Assembly (NCBI RefSeq): GCF_028649435.1
Contig: NZ_JAQSIN010000009.1
Strand: one strand, 5' to 3'
DNA: 64,000 nt
From: Curvibacter microcysteis
Lineage (GTDB): Bacteria > Pseudomonadota > Gammaproteobacteria > Burkholderiales > Burkholderiaceae_C
The notes under the pieces: model-generated
Databases searched by the model: none
Told to the model about the DNA's origin: nothing
Seen by the model: only the letters and a program-made list of their open reading frames with translations
Made by a program: the position numbers and the translations under genes
In this document: positions 16,211 through 24,736 of the stretch, one piece after another
How the letters are laid out: every line of letters starts with the position of its first letter
How positions within the stretch are numbered: the stretch's first letter is position 1

Positions 16211-17503
16211 ATGAGAACCACCTCCCCCCTCCCCCTTCCCGGTTGGCGCGTGCTGGCCTTGAGCGGCCTGTTACTGATCAGCGCCTGTGGTGGCGGCGGT
16301 GGCGGTGGGTCCAGCAGTTCCAGTTCCAGTTCCAGTTCCAGTTCCAGTTCCAGTTCCGGGGCCGGCGCCGGCGCCGATTCCAGCGCAAGCAGCAGCAGTG
16401 GGGGCAGTGGCACGGGTGGCAGCAGTGTGGTCGTCGACGGGCATACCGCCATCCAACAAGCGGCGCTGAGCCAACGGGCTGGCGTGCTGGCCAAGGCCTT
16501 GGGCCGCAGCCAACGGCTGCTGGTCGGGCTGGGGACGGTGGACATCGCGCCCATCCAAGCCCAGGGCCTGCTGCCCGACATCTATGACCAGTACTTGGTG
16601 GGGGTGGGGCCGAGCTCCTGGCCGAGTTGGAACAGCCCCTCAGGCGCCTATGTGAAGCTGGTGGCCCAGCGCGCCGACCAGATCGGCGCCGTGCCCATGT
16701 TCACGCTCTACCAAATGGCCACGCGCGGCGACGGTGTGTTGACCGGCCTGGCCGACACCAATTACATGACCGATTACTGGAACAACGCGCGCTTGTTGTT
16801 CCAGCAACTGGCAAGCTACGGCAAACCGGCCCTGGTCAACCTGGAGCCTGACTTCTGGGGCTATGCGCAGCGCGTCAACGCCGACCCGACCCAGATGCTG
16901 GCCTACGTCAACATCAACCCCGATTGCGCCAGCCTGCCCAACACCGTGGCCGGCATGGCAGCCTGCCTGGTGCAAAGTGCTCGGCAGATCGCGCCCCAGG
17001 CTTATGTGGGCTTTCCGCCGTCCTTGTTTGAAGACCTGCGCCCCACCGAGGTCGCGTACATGAAAAAACTGGGCGCGGACCAGGCTGACTTTGTGGTCAT
17101 GCAGACCCTGGACCGCGATGCCGGTTGCTTCGAAGCGCGCTCACTGGCCGGCGAGTGCACTCGCGCAGGCAAAAACTGGTACTGGGATGAGAGCAACACC
17201 ACCTCGCCCAACTTCAACGAGCACTTCGCGCTGGCCAATGGCTATTTCCAGGGCCTGGGGCGGCCCTTGCTGTGGTGGCAGACCCCCTTGGGCGTGCCCG
17301 CCGCCAGCCCCAGCACCAACAGTCCCTGGCGCGACAACCGGGTGCGCTACTTCATGACCCACACGGCACAACTGGTGGCCAATGGCGGCGTGGGCGTGGT
17401 GTTCAGCCCAGGGCAGTCGGCCCAGACCACCATCCAAACCGACGGCGGACAGTTCCAGAGTCATGCCAAAGCCTATTGGGCCAGCCCAACCACGCTGCCC
17501 TGA
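16211..17503 (+). CDS. Putative lipoprotein with a serine-repeat linker
   Basis: A 430-residue predicted lipoprotein. The signal peptide ends in the lipobox ISAC with cysteine at residue 26, followed by a glycine run and about 16 consecutive serines. After this linker (to about residue 75) comes a globular domain with LVGLGTVDIAPIQAQG, ALVNLEPDFWGYAQRV and WWQTPLGVPAAS. The acidic residues and tryptophans in strand-like segments suggest a TIM-barrel, glycoside-hydrolase-like fold (inference, no family named). The serine run is encoded partly by a 6-bp tandem repeat. No operon partner is visible; the DUF3034 gene starts 100 bp downstream. Confidence 0.8.
   Translation: MRTTSPLPLPGWRVLALSGLLLISACGGGGGGGSSSSSSSSSSSSSSSSGAGAGADSSASSSSGGSGTGGSSVVVDGHTAIQQAALSQRAGVLAKALGRSQRLLVGLGTVDIAPIQAQGLLPDIYDQYLVGVGPSSWPSWNSPSGAYVKLVAQRADQIGAVPMFTLYQMATRGDGVLTGLADTNYMTDYWNNARLLFQQLASYGKPALVNLEPDFWGYAQRVNADPTQMLAYVNINPDCASLPNTVAGMAACLVQSARQIAPQAYVGFPPSLFEDLRPTEVAYMKKLGADQADFVVMQTLDRDAGCFEARSLAGECTRAGKNWYWDESNTTSPNFNEHFALANGYFQGLGRPLLWWQTPLGVPAASPSTNSPWRDNRVRYFMTHTAQLVANGGVGVVFSPGQSAQTTIQTDGGQFQSHAKAYWASPTTLP
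16316..16357 (+). repeat. Seven tandem copies of AGTTCC
   Basis: Seven perfect 6-bp units encode alternating serine codons in the linker of the lipoprotein. Unit changes would add or remove two serines and stay in frame. Confidence 0.95.
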
Positions 17504-17603
17504 GGCGACGAATGGGAATCAACCCGAAGTCCCTTTTTTTTGCTGACCGCTTTCTCGTTTTGGCGTAAAAATGCGTCAAGTTTGCGACTTTTATTGAGCT
17601 GCC

Positions 17604-18551
17604 ATGACCTTCAAGCCCACTCCTCGGATGCGATCGATGCCGCCCCTGCTCGCGGCGCTCTGCCTGGTGGCCGGGCTGGCTCAGGCGGAAACCGGCAAAT
17701 TGCGGCTGACGGGTGGTGTGTCCTCGGTTGAAGCCACGGCGGGCGGTGGCATCACCCCTTGGGCGGTGCTGGGCACGCAAGCCACCGATGGCGAAATTGG
17801 CGTCAGCGCCAACCTGAACCGCCTGTCCACCAACGACTATGGGCTCAGCACCTATGGTGTGGCCTTGAACCTCAAGAACACCCTGGAGCTGTCCCTGGGC
17901 CGGCAAGACCTGTCAGCCCAACCCGCCACAGCGCTCAATGCACTGGGTTTTGCTGTCAGCCCCAACCCGCACCTGAAGATGGACATCGTGGGCGCCAAGT
18001 TGCACCTGATGGGCAATGCCGTGTTGGACTCGGACAACTGGCTGCCCGAAGTGGCCGTCGGGCTGCAGTACAAAAGCACGCAGGCGGGCTCGATCAAACC
18101 CGTGCTCGACTTCCTGGGCGCCAAGACCTCGGGCACCGATGTCTACGTGGCCGCCACCAAGCTGTTTCTGGAGCAAGGCCTGCTGCTCAACGCCACCCTG
18201 CGTTACACCAATGCCAATCAGGGTGGCCTGTTGGGGTTTGGCTCGGCCGCGCCAGGGCGCAACAGCCGCAGCTTGAACCCCGAACTGGCCGTGGCCTACC
18301 TGCTGCGCAAGGACTTGGCCATTGGCGCTGAATACCGCTTCATGCCCAACAACCTGGAAGCCCTGGGCCGGGCCGCCGGCCTGGGCAGCGGTCTGCGCCA
18401 GGACGACTGGAAAGACATTTTTGTGGCCTGGGCACCGACCAAGAACGTGTCGCTGACCGGCGCCTATGTCGATTTGGGCCAGGTCGTGCCCGGCGTGACG
18501 GGTGGCCGCAAACAGCGTGGCCTGTACCTGTCGGGCCAAGTGGCCTACTGA
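17604..18551 (+). CDS. DUF3034-family outer-membrane protein
   Basis: A 315-residue exported protein with a signal peptide (ends LAQAET). It is rich in alternating hydrophobic/polar strands, as in an outer-membrane beta-barrel, and ends in an aromatic-type terminal strand (LYLSGQVAY). Features I associate with DUF3034 are GGVSSVEATAGGGITPWAVLG near the start and the late segment DDWKDIFVAWAPTKNVSLTGAYVDLG. The function of the family is unknown to me. It lies 69 bp upstream of an exported truncated haemoglobin on the same strand, which suggests co-transcription and perhaps a shared envelope role. Confidence 0.82.
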   Translation: MTFKPTPRMRSMPPLLAALCLVAGLAQAETGKLRLTGGVSSVEATAGGGITPWAVLGTQATDGEIGVSANLNRLSTNDYGLSTYGVALNLKNTLELSLGRQDLSAQPATALNALGFAVSPNPHLKMDIVGAKLHLMGNAVLDSDNWLPEVAVGLQYKSTQAGSIKPVLDFLGAKTSGTDVYVAATKLFLEQGLLLNATLRYTNANQGGLLGFGSAAPGRNSRSLNPELAVAYLLRKDLAIGAEYRFMPNNLEALGRAAGLGSGLRQDDWKDIFVAWAPTKNVSLTGAYVDLGQVVPGVTGGRKQRGLYLSGQVAY

Positions 18552-18620
18552 TGCCCCTGTGGTGGCCAGCTGGATCCACTCCGAGACTGGCCACAGCCCT
18601 CCCTCTGCCAGAGACTGACC

Positions 18621-19091
18621 ATGAAGCCCCTCACCCCACTGGCCCCCTGGGCCATGCTTTGCGCCCTGCTCCTGGCCCCGGTGGCCCAGGCCGAGCCTGA
18701 TCGCTACACGCCGCCAAAAGCCAGCGACGCCTCGCTCTACCAAGCACTCGGCGCCAAAGAAGGCATCAGCCGGGTGGTCGAAGGCCTGATCCAACGCAGC
18801 ACCACCAACCCACGCATCGCCGACAAGTTCAAAGACACCAACCTGAAGAACCTGCGCGAGCAACTGGTGGACCAGATTTGCGAACTGTCCGGTGGCCCCT
18901 GCCGCTACGAAGGCAACCCCATGCGGGCCGGTCATGAAGACCTGAACCTGAACATGGGCCACTTCAATGCCCTGGTCGAGGACCTGCAACAAGCCATGGA
19001 CCAGGAAGGGGTGCCGTTTCGGCAGCAAAACCGCCTGTTGACCCTTCTGGCCCCCATGTACCGGGACGTGGTGAAAGCACCTGGGCGCTGA
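18621..19091 (+). CDS. Exported group 1 truncated haemoglobin
   Basis: A 156-residue protein with a Sec signal peptide (about 1-24, ending AQAEP) and a trHb1 domain. LYQALGAKEGISRVVEGL is the typical A/B helix start. The proximal haem histidine is H105 in MRAGHEDLNL, and HFNALVEDLQQAM forms the following helix. Truncated haemoglobins bind O2 or NO. Most are cytosolic, so the signal peptide points to a periplasmic role, perhaps NO or O2 chemistry near the envelope (inference). It follows the DUF3034 gene closely and converges on the SRPBCC gene. Confidence 0.88.
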   Translation: MKPLTPLAPWAMLCALLLAPVAQAEPDRYTPPKASDASLYQALGAKEGISRVVEGLIQRSTTNPRIADKFKDTNLKNLREQLVDQICELSGGPCRYEGNPMRAGHEDLNLNMGHFNALVEDLQQAMDQEGVPFRQQNRLLTLLAPMYRDVVKAPGR

Positions 19092-19163
19092 GGCGGACCC
19101 AATGGATCACTCGCCGCAGACCGAGCAGACCCCAGCGCCCCAAACGTTGCCGTTGCCAAAACC

Positions 19164-19610
19164 TCAAGCCTGAAGGTCGGACTCCACCAGTGCAGCCAAC
19201 TGGACCAGGGACTCCTGCCAGCCCAGGTAACACATCTCGAGCGGAATCACTGGCGGGATGTTCTCTTGCACGACGCTCAGGTCGGTCCCCCCCAACACGG
19301 GGCGGAGTTCAACCCTGACTTGGAGAACGCCGGGCAAGTTCGGATCGTCGAACCTGTCGGTGTATCGAATCAACTCGTTCGGAACGAGCTCCAGGTACTC
19401 TCCGCCAAATGAATGGGCCTGGCCCGTCGTGAAATTGCGGAAAGACATCTTGAACGATCCCCCGACTTGGGGCTGATGGTGGTAAACCGTGCAGGTGAAG
19501 CCATAGGGGGGAAGCCATTTGGCCAGGGCCTCCGCCTCTAAAAAGGCGCGGTAGACCTTGTCGGGCGGGCTTCGAAGAACCCGGTGGAGGTGAACTCGGC
19601 GAGCAGACAT
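19164..19610 (-). CDS. SRPBCC (AHSA1-like) domain protein
   Basis: A 148-residue single-domain protein of the START/AHSA1 type. The start RRVHLHRVLRSPPDKVYRAF and EAEALAKWLPP are the standard first strand and helices, and the end has CYLGWQESLVQLAALVE. Members form a hydrophobic cavity; ligands differ widely and cannot be predicted here. It has no operon partner: it converges on the haemoglobin gene and is divergent from rpoH across about 210 bp. A long run on the opposite strand is not coding. Confidence 0.88.
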   Translation of the reverse strand: MSARRVHLHRVLRSPPDKVYRAFLEAEALAKWLPPYGFTCTVYHHQPQVGGSFKMSFRNFTTGQAHSFGGEYLELVPNELIRYTDRFDDPNLPGVLQVRVELRPVLGGTDLSVVQENIPPVIPLEMCYLGWQESLVQLAALVESDLQA

Positions 19611-19787
19611 GGACGTTCCTGTGAAGCTTGGGGTGGGGGGATTTTGAATGCATCGTCCACTTTCTTAAACCCTGCTTGGTTGGCGACCCGAACAGTCCGA
19701 CAGACACTGATCTGTGCCTGGTCAAGCTTTCCCCCCAGCTTGATCAACCAAGAACCTCACCCCTCAAATGGTCAGGGAACTTTGCGC

Positions 19788-19814
19788 TTAGCACTCACTC
19801 ACAGAGAGTGCTAA
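19788..19814. promoter_or_regulatory. CIRCE operator (HrcA site) upstream of rpoH
   Basis: TTAGCACTC, a nine-base spacer, then GAGTGCTAA: a perfect match to the CIRCE consensus bound by the HrcA repressor. A possible -10 box (TAATAT, 19812-19817) overlaps the right arm, so repressor binding would block transcription. The rpoH start lies 27 bp downstream. Confidence 0.93.
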
Positions 19815-19841
19815 TATCGCCTCATGGAAAGGATTTCTGGT

Positions 19842-20780
19842 ATGAAATTTCAAACTGGAGTCAATGCCACGGCCCTCGCCCCGGTGAACCCGTGGGGCAT
19901 GGTCCCGGCACTGGGTAACCTCGACGCCTACATCACGGCTGTCAACCGCTTGCCCATGCTCACGCTGGAAGAAGAACAACGCTACGCCCGCGATCTGCGC
20001 GACCACAACAGCGTGGACGCAGCCGGCCGCCTGGTGTTGTCGCACCTGCGCCTGGTGGTGTCGGTGTCGCGCCAGTACCTGGGCTACGGCTTGCCACAAG
20101 GCGACCTGATCCAGGAAGGCAATGTGGGCCTGATGAAGGCCGTCAAGCGCTTTGACCCTGAGCAAGGCGTGCGCCTGGTCAGTTACGCGCTGCACTGGAT
20201 CAAGGCCGAGATCCACGAATACATTTTGAAGAACTGGCGCATGGTCAAGGTCGCCACGACCAAGGCCCAACGCAAGCTGTTCTTCAACCTGCGGTCAATG
20301 AAGCAAGGCTTCAAGACCGACGCCATGGAAGAAGGCGCGACCCACCGCGACACCCTGAGCAACGCTGAAATTGACATGATGGCGGAGCAGCTCAAGGTCA
20401 AGCGCGAAGAGGTCATGGAGATGGAAACCCGGATGTCCGGTGGCGACGTGCTGCTGGACCCCTCGCCCTCCGATGACGGTGAGCAAGCTTTTGGCCCCAT
20501 CGCCTACTTGGCCGATGCCGCCCATGAACCGACGGCCATGATCGAGTCCCATCAGCGCGACGTGTTGGCCAGCGATGGCATTGCTGCCGCACTGGAAGGC
20601 CTGGATGAGCGCAGCCGCCGCATCGTGGAAGAGCGCTGGCTCAAGGTCAATGACGACGGCTCGGGCGGCATGACGCTGCATGAGTTGGCGGCTGAATACA
20701 AGGTCAGTGCCGAGCGGATCCGCCAGATCGAGGTCGCGGCCATGAAAAAGATGAAGAAGGCCTTGGTCGAATACGCCTGA
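19842..20780 (+). CDS. rpoH: RNA polymerase heat-shock sigma factor (sigma-32)
   Basis: Sigma-32 directs RNA polymerase to heat-shock promoters. The 312-residue protein has region 2 (DLIQEGNVGLMKAVKRFDPE, then WIKAEIHEYILKNW). It carries the diagnostic RpoH box QRKLFFNLR and a region 4 helix-turn-helix at the end. I prefer the ATG at 19842, with AAGGA nine bases upstream, over the in-frame ATG at 19824, which has no ribosome site and would sit at the transcript start. A perfect CIRCE element implies HrcA control, linking two heat-shock circuits. A terminator follows. Confidence 0.97.
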   Translation: MKFQTGVNATALAPVNPWGMVPALGNLDAYITAVNRLPMLTLEEEQRYARDLRDHNSVDAAGRLVLSHLRLVVSVSRQYLGYGLPQGDLIQEGNVGLMKAVKRFDPEQGVRLVSYALHWIKAEIHEYILKNWRMVKVATTKAQRKLFFNLRSMKQGFKTDAMEEGATHRDTLSNAEIDMMAEQLKVKREEVMEMETRMSGGDVLLDPSPSDDGEQAFGPIAYLADAAHEPTAMIESHQRDVLASDGIAAALEGLDERSRRIVEERWLKVNDDGSGGMTLHELAAEYKVSAERIRQIEVAAMKKMKKALVEYA

Positions 20781-20808
20781 ATGGCGGCGCCGACCTTGTT
20801 CCCACCCC

Positions 20809-20831
20809 AAGCCGGCTTGTCCGGCTTTTTT
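20809..20831 (+). terminator. Intrinsic terminator of rpoH
   Basis: Arms AAGCCGG (20809-20815) and CCGGCTT (20821-20827), loop CTTGT, then a run of Ts. It lies 29 bp after the rpoH stop. Confidence 0.88.
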
Positions 20832-20950
20832 CTTGCCTGGGCGAAAGCCCTTGGCCTACCCTGACGAACCCTGGCGCCAAACAGCCGCGCTTTGATGCAC
20901 ACTCAGCCGGTTCATCTTTCAGCCTCTTTTGACCGCCCGGAGCGAATGTC

Positions 20951-21964
20951 ATGCCTTTCACGCCCACCCGCCGCCAGACCCTTGGCAAGATCTTGCTGAG
21001 TTCATTGACCCTCGCCAGCGGCTTGGGCATGGGCAGCGCCCAAGCCGACCTGGCCACGCCAGGGTGGCCCAGCAAGACGGTGCGCATCGTTGTCGGTTTC
21101 CCGGGCGGGTCCTCACCAGATCTGGTGGCACGCACCCTGGCAGAACCTTTGTCCAAGGCCCTGGGACAGCCCGTCATTGTGGAAAACCGCGTCGGTGCCG
21201 CCGGCAACATTGCGGCCCAACTGGTGGCCCAGGCCACCGACCAGCACACCCTGGGCCTGATGATCAATGGCAACATGACGGTGGCGCGTCTGCTCAACCC
21301 CAAACTGGGCTTTGATCCACTGAAGGACTTGGCACCCATCAGCCTGATCGCGACGGCGCCCCTGGTGCTCGCGACCCCAGCCTCGCCATCGACCAGTGCT
21401 TTGAACGCCAAGGCCGCGCTGGACAGCGCACGCCAGGCGGGATCGCAATGGAGCTACGGCAGCCCCGGCGTGGGCACCGTGGCCCACATCGGCATGGAAG
21501 CCCTCAAAGGGCGAGCCAAGATGGAAGCCGTGCACGTGCCCTACCCTGGCAATCCTCAGGTCATCACCGGCATGATCGGCGGGCAATTGCAGTTGGCCCT
21601 GTTGCCGCCCGGCCTGGCCCAGGCCCAGATCAAAGCGGGCAAGCTGCATGCCATCGCGGTGACGTCCAGCACGCGCAGCACCTTGGTGCCTGATATCCCC
21701 AGCCTCAGCGAAGCGGGCGTGCCGGGCTTCAACCTGGAGATTTGGGATGCCCTGGCAGCACCGGCGTCGATGCCTGCACCCATCGTGGCGCGCTTGTCGG
21801 CCCTGGTCAGCGAGATCAGCCGCTCACCCGACGTGCGAGCCAAGCTGTACCAGCAAGGTTGGCAGGTGGTGGGCTCGTCTTCAGAGGGCCTGGCCAATCG
21901 CATCCAGTCAGACTTAAAGAGCCTGGGTGAAGTGGTTCAGCGTCAGGGCATCAAAACCGACTGA
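20951..21964 (+). CDS. Bug-family periplasmic solute-binding protein
   Basis: A 337-residue tripartite tricarboxylate transporter (TctC-like) receptor of the Bug family. It has a twin-arginine-like or Sec signal region (about 1-30, with a TRRQTLGKILL start). The family pattern follows: WPSKTVRIVVGFPGGSSPDLVARTLAEPL, VENRVGAAGNIAA, VPYPGNPQVITGMIGGQLQ and SEAGVPGFNLEIWDALAAP. Bug proteins bind small carboxylates or related solutes; the ligand cannot be read here. No TctA or TctB membrane genes adjoin. It stands alone between rpoH and the SCO gene, with which it converges. Confidence 0.92.
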   Translation: MPFTPTRRQTLGKILLSSLTLASGLGMGSAQADLATPGWPSKTVRIVVGFPGGSSPDLVARTLAEPLSKALGQPVIVENRVGAAGNIAAQLVAQATDQHTLGLMINGNMTVARLLNPKLGFDPLKDLAPISLIATAPLVLATPASPSTSALNAKAALDSARQAGSQWSYGSPGVGTVAHIGMEALKGRAKMEAVHVPYPGNPQVITGMIGGQLQLALLPPGLAQAQIKAGKLHAIAVTSSTRSTLVPDIPSLSEAGVPGFNLEIWDALAAPASMPAPIVARLSALVSEISRSPDVRAKLYQQGWQVVGSSSEGLANRIQSDLKSLGEVVQRQGIKTD

Positions 21965-22056
21965 CGCCTGGGCGTCAGCGCGGCGACCAAGCCTGGGTCC
22001 CGCGCAGGGAGTGCTCAAGGGATGAACAGGCCTCCTGCAGCGGTGCCTGTCAAGGT

Positions 22057-22668
22057 TCAAGAATTTTTGAGCAGGATCTTCAGGTCCGACAGCAAGGCCT
22101 GCGGGCCTGAGCCGTAGCGCGCGAACAGGCGCAGACGCCCTTGGGGGTCGTACAGGTAGGACCCCGCTGAGTGGTCCATGGTGTAGCTGGTGGGGGTCTT
22201 GCCCTCGACCTTCTTGTAATAAATTTTGAAGTCCTTGGCCAAAGCCGTCAGTTGCTCGGGACTGTCGGCACGCAAAGCAATGAAGCTGGGGTCGAAATTG
22301 GCCATGTAGGCCTTCAACAGCTCAGGCGTGTCCCGCGGTGGGTCGATGGAGATGAAAATGCCTTGCAGGCGTTCACCATCGGCGCCCAATTGACGCTTCA
22401 CCTCCGCCAATTCGGACATGGTGGTGGGACACACGTCCGGGCACTGGGTGTAGCCAAAGAACACCACCACAGCCTTGCCTTTGAAATCAGCCAGGGTGCG
22501 AATCTGGCCGTTCTGGTCGGGCAGGCTGAAGTTGCGCGCGTACTCGGCCCCCGTGATGTCCACCGCCTTGAATTCGGTCTTGGCGGGGGCGCAGGCGGTG
22601 AGCACAGCAGCGCCTGCTGTGACGGCCAAGGCACTGAGGATGAGGCGAAGGGCGTGGCGTTTGTGCAT
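22057..22668 (-). CDS. SCO1/SenC-family copper chaperone
   Basis: Periplasmic thioredoxin-fold protein that delivers copper to the CuA centre of cytochrome oxidase subunit II. The 203 residues include a lipobox-like LTAC26. The copper ligands are C76 and C80 in QCPDVCP and H166 in TMDHSAGS. It is the last gene of the haem A/assembly operon (SURF1, SCO-like protein, ctaA, ctaB, SCO), with 4 bp after ctaB. This context fits the assembly role fully. Confidence 0.94.
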   Translation of the reverse strand: MHKRHALRLILSALAVTAGAAVLTACAPAKTEFKAVDITGAEYARNFSLPDQNGQIRTLADFKGKAVVVFFGYTQCPDVCPTTMSELAEVKRQLGADGERLQGIFISIDPPRDTPELLKAYMANFDPSFIALRADSPEQLTALAKDFKIYYKKVEGKTPTSYTMDHSAGSYLYDPQGRLRLFARYGSGPQALLSDLKILLKNS

Positions 22669-22672
22669 GGCG

Positions 22673-23569
22673 TCAGAACAGGTAGTGGTCGATCAACAAG
22701 GCCGCAAACAGCAAGCTCAGGTGAATCAGAGAAAAGCGGAAGGTGCGGCGCGCCAGCTCATCCGAGTACGAGCGCCACAGGGCAAAGGCGTAACCAATGA
22801 AACCCAGGCTCAGCACCACGGCGGCGGCCAGATAGAACCACGAGCTCATACCGTAGACAAAAGGCATCAAGCAGGCAGCCAAGAGCACAAAGGTGTAGAG
22901 CAAGACCTGCAAACGGGTGAATTCATTCCCGTGCGTGACTGGCAGCATGGGCAGGCCCGACTTGCGGTAGTCCTCGACCCGATACAAGGCCAAGGCCCAG
23001 AAATGGGGCGGGGTCCACAAAAAGATGATCAGGAACAGGATCAAGGCTTCGGGGCCGACATCCCCGGTCATGGCGGCCCAACCCAGCACTGGCGGCATGG
23101 CGCCCGAGGCGCCACCAATGACGATGTTCTGGGGTGTCAGCGGCTTCAGGATCACGGTGTACACCACCGCATAGCCGACAAAGGTGGCAAAGGTCAGCCA
23201 CATGGTCAATGGATTGACCCACACGTAAAGCAACACCGAGCCCGCCGAGCACAGCAGCGCTGAGAAGATCAGCGCCTGGCGATCGCTCAACTCGCCACGC
23301 GCCGTGGGCCGCCAGGAGGTGCGCTTCATCTTGGCATCGATGCCTTTTTCAACCAGGCAATTGAAAGCGGCAGCTGCGCCCGCCACCAACCAGATGCCTG
23401 CGCAGGCAATGGCCGCCAATCGCAGGTCGTCCAAGTTGGGCAGGCCAGGGACGGCCAGCACCATGCCGATCAAGGCACAGAAGACGATCAGTTGCACCAC
23501 ACGGGGCTTGGTCAGGGCATAGAACTGCCGCACCAGGGAGGGGTAGGAAACAGGGGTGGCGACACTCAT
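22673..23569 (-). CDS. ctaB: Protohaem IX farnesyltransferase (haem O synthase)
   Basis: Inner-membrane prenyltransferase that adds a farnesyl group to haem b, giving haem O for oxidase haem A. The 298-residue protein is very hydrophobic with about eight or nine membrane segments. The signature NCLVEKGIDAKMKRTSWRP near residues 70-88 has the NxxxD-type motif for the prenyl diphosphate. GGASGAMPPVLGWAA follows in the middle. Its start overlaps the end of ctaA by 4 bp, so translation is coupled. It is also called cyoE in other lineages. Confidence 0.96.
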   Translation of the reverse strand: MSVATPVSYPSLVRQFYALTKPRVVQLIVFCALIGMVLAVPGLPNLDDLRLAAIACAGIWLVAGAAAAFNCLVEKGIDAKMKRTSWRPTARGELSDRQALIFSALLCSAGSVLLYVWVNPLTMWLTFATFVGYAVVYTVILKPLTPQNIVIGGASGAMPPVLGWAAMTGDVGPEALILFLIIFLWTPPHFWALALYRVEDYRKSGLPMLPVTHGNEFTRLQVLLYTFVLLAACLMPFVYGMSSWFYLAAAVVLSLGFIGYAFALWRSYSDELARRTFRFSLIHLSLLFAALLIDHYLF

Positions 23570-24732
23570 GCGGACAGTCTCGATGCGCTCGGGGGAACAG
23601 GTTGAATTTCAGCTGGGGCCCACGGTGTGCACAGCACCCGTGTCAGCACCAGAACCAGGGCGGCAGCTCCACCGGTGTGGGCCACAGCAGCCAACAAAGG
23701 CCAGCCCAGCACCACGTTGCTCAGACCGGTCAGCAATTGCAGCAACAGCAAACCCGCCAGCCAGTGAGCCAGGCCTTGCAGACCAGACGTCTTTTTCAAG
23801 CGCCAGGCCAGGTAGCCCAGCACGACAAACACGAGGTAAGCTGATAAACGGTGGACGTAATGGATGCCCGTCAAGGCAGCAAATGAGATGTGCTCGCCGT
23901 TGGACAACAAGCCCAGGGGTCGCCACAACTCAAAGCCCTGGGCCAGGTTCATCTCAGGCCACCATTGGCCTTGGCATTGGGGAAAACTGGTGCAAGCCAG
24001 CACCGCGTAATTGGTGCTGACCCAACCGCCCAAAAGGATCTGAATGGCAAGCACCAACACGCCAAGCCAGACCCAAGGCAGCAAGTTGCGTGGCAGTCTC
24101 ACTGGGTTCGGCATCGTCCACTGGGCCAGCCGGGCTGACTGGGCGGCCAGCAGCACCAGCAAGAGCAAACCGCCCGCCAAGTGCAAAGTCACGATGGCCG
24201 GGAACAGCTTCATGGTGACGGTCAAAGCGCCAAAAGCGCCCTGCACGCAAACCCACACCAGAGTCAAGGCAGGCAAGAGCAGACCCAACTTGGGCTGACC
24301 CTGCGCGCTGCGACGCCGGGCCTCCTTGGCGCTCATCACCAAGAGGCCAATGATCAAGACGCCGACACCGGTGGCCAGATAACGGTGCACCATTTCCACC
24401 CAAGCCTTGCTGTGGGTCACCGGGCCCGTGGGCAAAGCTTCTTGGGCTGCTGCGATGTCTTGGCGAGCCCCCACGGGGGTGGCCTGGCCATAGCAACCGG
24501 GCCAGTCAGGGCAGCCCAGCCCCGAGTCAGTCAAGCGGGTGAAAGCGCCGAACAAGACCAAATCAAAGGTCAGCAGCAGCGTGACCGCCGTGAGCGCTTG
24601 CAAACGCCCCAAAGGTGTGGCCGAACGGTGACGCAACCACCACCACAGCAGGGGGCCGGAGGCCACCAGGGCACCCGTCAGCATCACCTGCAACAGCGGC
24701 GACAGGTCGTACAGGGCTTGGGAGGTGTTCAT
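23566..24732 (-). CDS. ctaA: Haem A synthase (COX15/CtaA family)
   Basis: Inner-membrane oxygenase that converts haem O to haem A. The 388 residues contain about eight membrane segments in two pseudo-repeats. Histidines likely to bind haem are seen in EMVHRYLATG, VTLHLAGGLLL and GIHYVHRLSAYLV. The cysteine pair GCPDWPGCYG in the first periplasmic loop and CTSFPQCQGQWWPEM in the later loop are characteristic of the family. It overlaps ctaB by 4 bp and follows the SCO-like gene with a 4-bp gap. Confidence 0.95.
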   Translation of the reverse strand: MNTSQALYDLSPLLQVMLTGALVASGPLLWWWLRHRSATPLGRLQALTAVTLLLTFDLVLFGAFTRLTDSGLGCPDWPGCYGQATPVGARQDIAAAQEALPTGPVTHSKAWVEMVHRYLATGVGVLIIGLLVMSAKEARRRSAQGQPKLGLLLPALTLVWVCVQGAFGALTVTMKLFPAIVTLHLAGGLLLLVLLAAQSARLAQWTMPNPVRLPRNLLPWVWLGVLVLAIQILLGGWVSTNYAVLACTSFPQCQGQWWPEMNLAQGFELWRPLGLLSNGEHISFAALTGIHYVHRLSAYLVFVVLGYLAWRLKKTSGLQGLAHWLAGLLLLQLLTGLSNVVLGWPLLAAVAHTGGAAALVLVLTRVLCTPWAPAEIQPVPPSASRLSA

Positions 24733-24736
24733 GCGC

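Noticed and set aside
16316..16357. Phase-variable on/off switch by repeat slippage
   Set aside because: The unit is six bases, so copy changes keep the frame; only linker length can vary.
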